Assembly: GCA_027035735.1 (NCBI GenBank)
Contig: JALVUH010000007.1
Span: 1 to 13,848 of the forward strand
Origin: Nautiliaceae bacterium
Lineage (GTDB): Bacteria; Campylobacterota; Campylobacteria; Campylobacterales; Nautiliaceae
Length of the DNA: 13,848 bases
Reading direction: 5' to 3'
Below the pieces are notes generated by a model that worked only from the letters and a program-made list of their open reading frames with translations, had not been told where the DNA came from and ran no database searches. Both the position numbers and the translations under genes were made by a program. Positions 1-5,798 of this stretch are shown piece by piece. Position 1 is the first letter of the stretch; every line of letters begins with the position of its first letter.

Positions 1-124
1 AGTGGGGATAGGAGGGCTGGTTTAGGGGCGAGATAACTCGCCACACACCCCAGCCACTACCATCTCCCCTATAAGAGTAGTTGTAGGGCCCCAAAATGTG
101 CGGGTAGCGCACCTCCCAGGAATT
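1..124 (-). ncRNA. Structured non-coding RNA, 5' part only (candidate 6S RNA)
   Basis: This block is strikingly G+C-rich against AT-rich surroundings and has no sensible reading frame. Read on the minus strand it starts just below a perfect sigma-70 promoter, which fixes the strand and puts the 5' end near 123-125. Visible pairing: a hairpin at 98-112 (GTGCG/CGCAC stem, 5-nt loop); a perfect 6-bp hairpin with a UUAU loop at 27-42; the flanking stem 15-20 with 50-55 (GGCUGG/CCAGCC); and 7-14 with 57-64 (one mismatch, one G-U), followed by 4-6 with 66-69. Together these make a long interrupted rod whose apex lies about 85-90 nt from the 5' end. A rod of roughly 180 nt with a strong promoter and a 5' end of the type CCUGGGAGGUGCGC resembles 6S RNA, which binds the RNA polymerase holoenzyme. 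The 3' arm is outside the window. I see no tmRNA, RNase P or SRP RNA signature motifs. That it is an RNA gene is well supported; the 6S identity is inference. Confidence 0.72.
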
Positions 125-130
125 TTTATA

Positions 131-159
131 ATTATATCAAAAAATTGAGTTATTGTCAA
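131..159 (-). promoter_or_regulatory. Consensus sigma-70 promoter of the structured RNA
   Basis: On the minus strand TTGACA (154-159) is followed by a 17-base spacer and TATAAT (131-136). Both hexamers match the consensus at every position, and an A/T-rich stretch lies just upstream at about 160-175. The predicted start is near 124, immediately before the G+C-rich RNA. A promoter this strong in front of a non-coding block is typical of abundant stable RNAs. Confidence 0.85.
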
Positions 160-204
160 TCAACTTTTTTAATGCTATTGACTAAATACATTCAATAAGA
201 GAAC

Positions 205-232
205 AAATTTAGCTAAATAAAGGCTAAAATTT
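205..232 (-). terminator. Weak inverted repeat after hemD, possible terminator
   Basis: AAATTTAGC at 205-213 is complementary to 223-232 with one bulged base, around a 9-nt loop. It lies between the hemD stop codon and the RNA promoter, where a terminator for the leftward operon would be expected. There is no clear U-tract on either side and the stem is A/T-rich, so it may be chance. The rest of 160-289 is AT-rich with nothing else I can name, apart from an even weaker 5-bp hairpin at 242-257. Confidence 0.25.
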
Positions 233-289
233 ACAATTATTTTACTTTATTTAGTAAGTTTATCTAATTAATTTATATAAAATATTTTA

Positions 290-922
290 CTACAATTTTA
301 TATTTTTGGCAAGATTGATGCATTCTTTTATAGAAGGAGTTTTAGGTATTAGAATATTATTAATATAATTAGAGAGAATATTTTTTGTTTTTTTACCTAT
401 AGCAATAGGTATTATATTTTCAAAATCATTTATTTTAGCAAAACATTCAACTGTAGAAGGAGAAGAAAAAATAACGATTGATGGTTTTATTAATTTTTCA
501 TTAGGTTCATTGCAGCTTGTCTCATAAACTATTATTTCTTTTAAAATATTTGAAGAATTCTTAAAAATTTCACTTATAGGTGAAATTATTTTTTTTGCTC
601 TTAAAAATAGAAAAGTTTTATTTTGATATTTTTGAATAATTTCTTTTGCAAATTCATCTCCATATGCAGATTTTGATATAAATTCAATTTTTCCTCCAAG
701 CTTTTTAATCTCTTTTGCTGTGGCTTTTCCTATGGCAAAAGAAGGTATTTTTTGCCATTCTTTATTAATTTTATCAACTGCCCTAACCCCGTTTTTTGAT
801 GTAAAAATGAGATAATCTATTCCCTCAAAAGAGATAGAAGGAGAGAGAAAATTGATTTTTATAACTGGATAGTTTAAAGCATCTTCATATTTTTCATTTG
901 TTAAAACATAAATTGGTTTCAT
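290..922 (-). CDS. hemD: Uroporphyrinogen-III synthase
   Basis: This cytosolic enzyme closes hydroxymethylbilane with inversion of ring D to give uroporphyrinogen III, the common precursor of haem, sirohaem and cobalamin. The family is poorly conserved, but the typical landmarks are present. Near residue 40 of the N-terminal half is an IFTSKNGV segment. The other half has an IVIFSSPSTVE segment and PIAIGKKTK, the two-lobed alternating Rossmann-like pattern of HemD. At about 210 aa the length is slightly short but normal. I place the start at the ATG at 922, which shares bases with the guaA stop codon (TAATG) and implies translational coupling. An in-frame GTG nine bases upstream (931) would add three residues but has no ribosome site of its own. 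This is the last gene of the leftward operon; no other tetrapyrrole gene is visible nearby. Confidence 0.85.
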   Translation of the reverse strand: MKPIYVLTNEKYEDALNYPVIKINFLSPSISFEGIDYLIFTSKNGVRAVDKINKEWQKIPSFAIGKATAKEIKKLGGKIEFISKSAYGDEFAKEIIQKYQNKTFLFLRAKKIISPISEIFKNSSNILKEIIVYETSCNEPNEKLIKPSIVIFSSPSTVECFAKINDFENIIPIAIGKKTKNILSNYINNILIPKTPSIKECINLAKNIKL

Positions 923-2457
923 TACTCCCACTCAATTGTTGCAGGAGGTTTGCTTGAAATATCATATACTACTCTATTGATTCCATCTACTTCATTTATA
1001 ATTCTAGTACTTACTTTTTCTAAAAATTCATGTGGAAGATGAGAAAATGTTGCTGTCATACCATCAGTAGAGCTTACACATCTAATAGCTACTGTATTAT
1101 CATAAGTTCTATTATCTCCCATAACACCTACACTTTTTACATTTAAAAGTACTGCAAATGCTTGCCATACCTTATCATAAAGTCCCCATGCTTTAAGCTC
1201 TTGAATTAAAATAGCGTCAGCTTCTCTTAAAATATTTAAATCCTTCTCATTTACTTCACCCATAATTCTAATAGCAAGTCCAGGTCCTGGGAATGGATGA
1301 CGATATACTAAATCTTTTGGAAGTCCAAGCTCAAGTCCCAATTTTCTAACTTCATCTTTAAATAGCTCTCTAAGTGGTTCAATTAATTCAAATTGCATCC
1401 AATCTGGAAGCCCTCCTACATTATGGTGAGATTTAATTGTTTTACTTGGACCTTTAACTGAAACAGATTCAATTACATCTGGATATAAAGTTCCTTGAGC
1501 TAAAAATTTTGCATCTTTATGTTTTTTTGCTTCTTCTTCAAAAACTTCAATAAATGTATGACCTATTATTTTTCTTTTTTCTTCTGGGTCAGTTACACCT
1601 TTGAGTCTTCCTAAAAACTTATCTTTTGCATCTACTGTAATTAAAGGCACATGCAAGACATTTTTAAAAGCATGCTCTACCTCTTCTCTTTCATTTTTTC
1701 TAAGAAGTCCAGTATCTACAAAAATTGGAATAAGTTTATCTCCAATTGCTTCATGTAAAAGTGCTGCTGTAACTGAGCTATCTACTCCTCCACTTAAAGC
1801 ACATATTACTTTATTATCACCAACTTGCTCTCTTATCTTTTTAATTTGTTCTTTTGCAAAATGAGCCATATCCCATTTACTTGTAACACCACATACTTCT
1901 CTTGCAAAGTTTCTTAAAATTTTAGAACCTTCTACACTATGTGTTACTTCTGGGTGGAATTGAATAGCATAGATATTTTTTTCATCATTTACTATAGCCG
2001 CATATGGAGCGTTTTGAGTATGAGCAATTCTTTTAAATCCATTTGGAAGTTTTTCTACTCTATCAGAATGGCTCATCCACACAATTGTAGGATTAGATAC
2101 ATCTTTAAATAGTTTATGAGGGTCATCTATAAAAAGTTCAGCTTTTCCATATTCGTGATGATCAGCCCTAACTACTTCTCCTCCAAAATCTACTGTGATA
2201 AGCTGCATTCCATAACAAATCCCTAAAATTGGAAGCCCAAGCTCATAAATCTCTTTATCTACCCTATAAGCATCTTTATCATATACACTTGCTGGACCTC
2301 CACTAAAAATAATTCCTTTTGGTTTTTTTTCTTTTGCCATTTTTAGTCCATCAAAGTAAGGAACTATTTCACTATAAATTCCCTCTTCTCTAAGTCTTCT
2401 TGCAATTAACTGAGTATATTGACTTCCAAAATCAAGTATTAGTATTTCTACTTGCAT
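922..2457 (-). CDS. guaA: GMP synthase (glutamine-hydrolysing)
   Basis: It converts XMP, glutamine and ATP to GMP, the last step of de novo guanine nucleotide synthesis, in the cytosol. The N-terminal class I glutamine amidotransferase domain (about residues 4-190) carries the nucleophile Cys81 in GICYGMQ and the His168/Glu170 pair in FHPEV. The ATP-pyrophosphatase domain follows with the P-loop SGGVDSS at 222-228. The C-terminal dimerisation domain ends in the usual KPPATIEWE. At 511 aa it is full length and looks intact. The ATG at 2457 is preceded by AAGGA five bases upstream. It starts 30 bases after the antiporter stop codon, so it probably shares that transcript, and its stop overlaps the hemD start. 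Confidence 0.98.
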   Translation of the reverse strand: MQVEILILDFGSQYTQLIARRLREEGIYSEIVPYFDGLKMAKEKKPKGIIFSGGPASVYDKDAYRVDKEIYELGLPILGICYGMQLITVDFGGEVVRADHHEYGKAELFIDDPHKLFKDVSNPTIVWMSHSDRVEKLPNGFKRIAHTQNAPYAAIVNDEKNIYAIQFHPEVTHSVEGSKILRNFAREVCGVTSKWDMAHFAKEQIKKIREQVGDNKVICALSGGVDSSVTAALLHEAIGDKLIPIFVDTGLLRKNEREEVEHAFKNVLHVPLITVDAKDKFLGRLKGVTDPEEKRKIIGHTFIEVFEEEAKKHKDAKFLAQGTLYPDVIESVSVKGPSKTIKSHHNVGGLPDWMQFELIEPLRELFKDEVRKLGLELGLPKDLVYRHPFPGPGLAIRIMGEVNEKDLNILREADAILIQELKAWGLYDKVWQAFAVLLNVKSVGVMGDNRTYDNTVAIRCVSSTDGMTATFSHLPHEFLEKVSTRIINEVDGINRVVYDISSKPPATIEWE

Positions 2458-2487
2458 TATTATCCTTTTTATTGAAATTGTAACAAA

Positions 2488-3792
2488 TTAATAAAATTTT
2501 AGTATTTCAAATTGTACATACCAAATAGCAATACTTAAAATATAACCAGCTAAAACAGCCCAAGCATATTTCATATGAGAATTAAAAGTATAAATTCCTC
2601 TCATTCTACCCATTACTCCAACTCCAGCAGCACTACCAAAACTAATTAAACTACCTCCAATTCCTGCTGTCATAGTAACTAACATCCATTGGTCATGTCC
2701 CATATTAGGATCTGCTTTTAAAATAGCTGCCATTACAGGTACATTATCAATAATAGAACTTATAAATCCAACTCCAATATTTGTCCATGTATCGCCTATT
2801 AGATTATAAAGTTTTGTGATATATATTAGCCAACCTATAAAAGATAAAGCTCCTACTGCTGCTAAAATACCAAAAAAGAAAAGTAATGTATCATTTTCTA
2901 CTTTTTCCATATTTACAAATACACTAAAATGCTCGTTGTATTTTTTTTTGTGATAGTATGAATAGAGTTGAAGTAAAGATAAACCAAACATCATACCCCA
3001 CATTGCAGGATAATGCATTACAATGTGACCAAATACTGCAATTGCAATAGTTAAGAAACCTAAAAATATTACAACTTTTCCGCCTTTTTTCATTTCTACT
3101 TTTGGAGTTGTTAATGCATCAAAATGAGGTTCTCCTTTTGGTACGAATAAACTCAAAAGCCAAGCTGTCAAAAGCCATCCGAAAAACGCCGCCGGAAATA
3201 GTGCTAAAAAGTCTATAAAATCACCTTTGCCTGCTGTCCAAGCCATAAGAGTAGTGATATCTCCAAATGGTGACCAAGCTCCACCCGCATTTGCTGCTAC
3301 TACAATATTTATTGCTCCTGGTACTAGAAAATTAAAGTTTTTCTTATCTATTGTATATAAAACAGTTGATAAAATCAAAGCTGTTGTTAAGTTATCCGCA
3401 ACAGGACTTATCCAAAAAGCAAGTGCCCCTGTAATCCAATAAAGTTTTTTGTAACTATAACCTCTTGAAATCAATCTGTAGCGTAAAGCGTCAAATACAC
3501 CTCTTTCAATTAAACTCTCAATATATGTCATAGCTACAAATAAGAAAAAGAAAATTTCAGCAATTTCTTCAATAAGCTCTTTTAATTGATGATGAAGTGG
3601 ATGTATATCAAGACCGTTTATGTAATAGTAAATTCCAATTAACATAAAAGAAAATGTTCCAATAAATAATGCTGGCTTTGCTTTGTTTAAATCCCATTTT
3701 TCTTCTGTAGCAATTAAAATATATCCAATAATAAAAACAATTAATACTGCCCATCCAACCCATGTATTTGTAAGATTCATTGAATGTTCCAT
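2488..3792 (-). CDS. nhaD: NhaD-type Na+/H+ antiporter
   Basis: This is an inner-membrane secondary transporter that exchanges cytoplasmic Na+ (or Li+) for protons, for pH and sodium homeostasis. Many hydrophobic segments span the 434 aa. Conserved NhaD / ion-transporter superfamily motifs are visible: SPVADNLTTA at 129-138, NAGGAWSPFGD at 168-178 followed by ITTLM, SSIIDNVPVMAA at 345-356, and a glycine-rich GSAAGVGVMG at 386-395. The acidic residues within the two half-helix motifs (Asp133, Asp178, Asp349) are the likely ion-binding positions. The ATG at 3792 is chosen because GGAG sits five bases upstream; a second ATG at 3780 lacks a site. The gene starts nine bases after nadB ends. ArsB and other ion-transporter families share the fold, but the ADN and GGAWSPFGD motifs favour NhaD. 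Confidence 0.92.
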   Translation of the reverse strand: MEHSMNLTNTWVGWAVLIVFIIGYILIATEEKWDLNKAKPALFIGTFSFMLIGIYYYINGLDIHPLHHQLKELIEEIAEIFFFLFVAMTYIESLIERGVFDALRYRLISRGYSYKKLYWITGALAFWISPVADNLTTALILSTVLYTIDKKNFNFLVPGAINIVVAANAGGAWSPFGDITTLMAWTAGKGDFIDFLALFPAAFFGWLLTAWLLSLFVPKGEPHFDALTTPKVEMKKGGKVVIFLGFLTIAIAVFGHIVMHYPAMWGMMFGLSLLQLYSYYHKKKYNEHFSVFVNMEKVENDTLLFFFGILAAVGALSFIGWLIYITKLYNLIGDTWTNIGVGFISSIIDNVPVMAAILKADPNMGHDQWMLVTMTAGIGGSLISFGSAAGVGVMGRMRGIYTFNSHMKYAWAVLAGYILSIAIWYVQFEILKFY

Positions 3793-3801
3793 ATTACTCC
3801 T

Positions 3802-5220
3802 TTAATTAATCCTATAATGTGCACCTAGAGATTCTTTTCTGTTAAGAGCACTTTTGACTATTTCTTTTGCAGTTAGAAATCTAAGTTTTGTCATTCTTCC
3901 TACTTTAGGGATTGAATTTTCAATAAACTCAAGAGCTTCTTTTAAACCTTTTTCGTTTCTTATAATCCCTACATTATTCCACATCTGTTCTCTAAGTAGA
4001 TTTTTATATTTTTTATCGTCATTTTTAAAAAGTTCTTCACTATTTATTTCAAATTCTAAATCTTTAGTTTTAAAATTTTGTTTGATTATTTCTTTTGCAG
4101 CTCTTTTGCCAAAAATGAAACATTCAAGCAGTGAATTACTTGCAAGTCTGTTTGCACCATGAACGCCTGTATTTGAAACTTCTCCTACTGCATATAAATT
4201 TTTAAATCCTTTTATTTTTGAATTTAAATCAACTTCAATGCCACCCATTATATAATGAAACGCAGGAGATATAGGGATTAATTCATAAGGAACATTTATT
4301 CCATAATCTTTTAATTTGTTATAAATAGTAGGAAATCTCTTTTTGAAAAATTCTTCATCAAACATACTTACATCAAGAAAAACTTTATGGCCTTTTTGCT
4401 GATGGAGAAAAATAGCTCTACTTACAATATCTCTACTTGCAAGCTCTCCTCTTTCATCATATTCAAATAAAAATCTTTTTCCCTCTTCATCTACTATATG
4501 AGCTCCCTCACCTCTTAAGGCTTCTGTTAATAATAATTTTTGAGAAAATTTCATTTCTATAAACACAGTAGGATGGAATTGAGTCATTTCCATATCTTTA
4601 AGTTTTATACCCTTTTCTATAGCAATACCTTGCATCTCTCCTGCTATTGTTCTAGCGTTTGTATCATATTTGTAAAGTGCTCCTATTCCTCCACTTGCAA
4701 TTATTACATTGTTTGCATAAATATTATATTTTTTATTTTTATGAAATACTGATACTCCATAAGCAATATCTTTTTTGATTAAAATATCAAAAACTATAGC
4801 TTCGTCAATGAAATAACTTTTATCTTTTTTAAACAAAAATTTATGAATTTCTCTTCCAGTTGCATCTCCACCTTTATGATATACTCTTGGGATTGAATGT
4901 GCTCCTTCTTTAGTTACACCTGGGTCAAATCTAAATCCATATAATGCAAGTTCTTCTATGAGTTTTAATGAAGATTTACTAAGAACTTCTACTGCTTCTT
5001 TTTTATTATGAAAACTTCCAGCTTTTAAAGTATCTTCAATATGAAGAGGAACATCTTTTTCATCATTTGCTATAGTAACTCCCCCTTGAGCATAAAAACT
5101 ATTGCAATCCCATACTTGATTTTTAGTAACTATTAAAGTTGAAAAGTTAGCTTCATTTAAAAATTTTGCGCTCCAAATTGCAGCCAATCCACTTCCAATA
5201 ATTATACAATCAAATTTCAT
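3802..5220 (-). CDS. nadB: L-aspartate oxidase
   Basis: This FAD enzyme oxidises L-aspartate to iminoaspartate, which quinolinate synthase NadA then uses in de novo NAD synthesis. It belongs to the succinate dehydrogenase / fumarate reductase flavoprotein family. The N-terminal dinucleotide-binding motif is GSGLAA (9-14); SFYAQGGVTIA (41-51) is the FAD-contact loop. The active-site region includes RVYHKGGDATGRE (112-124), QFHPTVF (214-220), the SRDIVSRA segment (262-269) and HYIMGG (322-327). GVHGANRLASNSLLE (352-366) is characteristic. At 472 aa it is shorter than the E. coli enzyme (about 540 aa), mostly in the C-terminal helical region, with no break. In fumarate reductase itself a dedicated FrdB partner would be expected; none is present. 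The ATG overlaps the lipoprotein stop (ATGA), with TAGGAG upstream. Confidence 0.96.
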   Translation of the reverse strand: MKFDCIIIGSGLAAIWSAKFLNEANFSTLIVTKNQVWDCNSFYAQGGVTIANDEKDVPLHIEDTLKAGSFHNKKEAVEVLSKSSLKLIEELALYGFRFDPGVTKEGAHSIPRVYHKGGDATGREIHKFLFKKDKSYFIDEAIVFDILIKKDIAYGVSVFHKNKKYNIYANNVIIASGGIGALYKYDTNARTIAGEMQGIAIEKGIKLKDMEMTQFHPTVFIEMKFSQKLLLTEALRGEGAHIVDEEGKRFLFEYDERGELASRDIVSRAIFLHQQKGHKVFLDVSMFDEEFFKKRFPTIYNKLKDYGINVPYELIPISPAFHYIMGGIEVDLNSKIKGFKNLYAVGEVSNTGVHGANRLASNSLLECFIFGKRAAKEIIKQNFKTKDLEFEINSEELFKNDDKKYKNLLREQMWNNVGIIRNEKGLKEALEFIENSIPKVGRMTKLRFLTAKEIVKSALNRKESLGAHYRIN

Positions 5221-5399
5221 TTTACTCCTATCTTAACTTCTAAAGTAGAATTTATATCAATTAAATGTAAATTTGTATTATTTGTCTCTTTTGTTTGATT
5301 AATTTCCCAAACAGGTGGAGCTTTATATCCACATCCTAAAAACATAAAAATAATTGTTATAATTGCAATATGAAAAAAGCTAGTGAAATTATTAATCAT
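5217..5399 (-). CDS. Small LptM-like lipoprotein
   Basis: This 60-aa protein has an N-terminal hydrophobic segment (about residues 8-22) ending in FLGC, with Cys23 as the predicted lipidation site. CGYKAPPVW follows, and then a short polar tail. The CG-x-K-x-P pattern right after the lipid-attachment site resembles the small YifL/LptM lipoproteins, which in E. coli assist LptD maturation; assigning that role here is inference. The signal peptide is unusual in having no Lys or Arg before the hydrophobic core (only His10). The stop codon overlaps the nadB start as ATGA. The first 30 bases overlap the start of the divergent DUF721 gene. A ribosome site GAAAGG lies about nine bases before the ATG. 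It leads the nadB-nhaD-guaA-hemD operon. Confidence 0.75.
   Translation of the reverse strand: MINNFTSFFHIAIITIIFMFLGCGYKAPPVWEINQTKETNNTNLHLIDINSTLEVKIGVK
5355..5363 (+). promoter_or_regulatory. Extended -10 promoter for DUF721-uvrC, likely leaderless start
   Basis: TGTTATAAT here is a perfect extended -10 element (TG-n-TATAAT); no convincing -35 box lies 17 bases further up. The predicted transcription start is at about 5369-5371, on or beside the ATG at 5370. No Shine-Dalgarno sequence precedes that ATG. The element lies inside the oppositely oriented lipoprotein gene. Confidence 0.55.
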
Positions 5400-5798
5400 A
5401 TATTAGAGCCTTTCAATGACAAAATACAAATACACCGTTGTTTGAAAAAAATTATATCATTAATGCCGCCAAAATACAAAAATTTTATCTTGTCTATGAG
5501 CTATAAGGGTGAAATTTTATATATAAAAGTATCACATCCTGCAATAAGACAAGAACTTTTTTATAAGAAAAATGAAATATTAACTATTATAAAAACAATG
5601 CATAATCACGGAATCTGCAAAGAGATAAAAGTATCTAGAATTATTACTGATTTCAAATATGTCCCTTCTCCTAAAATTCCAAAAGAGATTAAATTCTATT
5701 TAAAAAATGCAAAAGATTTTGAAAATAGAGCTAAAAATCCAAAAATTAGAAAAATATTTGATGAAATTAAGGAGATAATTAGTGCTTCAAACAATTAA
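5370..5798 (+). CDS. DUF721 / DciA-like protein
   Basis: This 142-aa protein has the DUF721 pattern: an N-terminal helical segment, then LYIKVSHPAIRQELFYKKNE around residues 50-69, where the family typically has a V-x-s-x-a-x-xqEL core. A basic, lysine-rich C-terminal half of helical character follows. DciA proteins of this family load or recruit the replicative helicase DnaB in bacteria lacking DnaC/DnaI. Many DUF721 members are untested, so the role is inference. No membrane segment or signal peptide is seen. The ATG at 5370 gives the usual N-terminal length but has no ribosome site, and the transcript may be leaderless. The first 30 bases are antisense to the start of the lipoprotein gene. 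The last 17 bases overlap uvrC, suggesting coupling. Confidence 0.78.
   Translation: MKKASEIINHILEPFNDKIQIHRCLKKIISLMPPKYKNFILSMSYKGEILYIKVSHPAIRQELFYKKNEILTIIKTMHNHGICKEIKVSRIITDFKYVPSPKIPKEIKFYLKNAKDFENRAKNPKIRKIFDEIKEIISASNN
5451..5479 (-). promoter_or_regulatory. Extended -10 promoter of the lipoprotein-nadB-nhaD-guaA-hemD operon
   Basis: On the minus strand TGATATAAT occupies 5451-5459, a perfect extended -10. A weak -35-like TTGTAT (5474-5479) sits 17 bases upstream. The predicted start is near 5444, giving a leader of about 45 nt before the lipoprotein ATG. It lies within the DUF721 coding region. Confidence 0.5.
5771..5774 (+). promoter_or_regulatory. Ribosome binding site selecting the uvrC GTG start
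   Basis: GGAG sits seven bases before the GTG at 5782, inside the end of the DUF721 gene. It supports GTG as the real start, since the UvrC family begins only a few residues before the GIY-YIG domain. Confidence 0.7.

Noticed and set aside
1..124. tmRNA, RNase P RNA, SRP RNA, 5S rRNA or a cobalamin riboswitch
   Set aside because: None of the hallmark strings of these families is visible: no tRNA-like end or tag frame, no GAGGAAAGUCC-type RNase P core, no GGAAGCAGCC SRP loop, no 5S CCGAAC loop, and only a partial GCCAC look-alike on the wrong strand for a cobalamin element.
242..257. AT-only hairpin downstream of hemD as a terminator
   Set aside because: It has a 5-bp stem with one G-C pair and no U-tract. 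This is expected by chance in DNA this AT-rich.
923..931. GTG start for hemD three codons upstream
   Set aside because: No ribosome site precedes it. The ATG at 922 overlaps the guaA stop as TAATG, a typical coupled start.
1601..1864. Open frame on the plus strand inside guaA; similar ones at 3227-3442, 3854-4162, 4540-4752, 6369-6596, 12042-12308 and 12999-13181
   Set aside because: Each lies antisense within a well-conserved gene, has biased composition and shows no recognisable domain. They are shadows of the real coding strand.
3802..5220. Fumarate reductase / succinate dehydrogenase flavoprotein
   Set aside because: The GVHGANRLASNSLLE and HYIMGG motifs and the length fit NadB, and no iron-sulfur or membrane-anchor subunit gene is adjacent.
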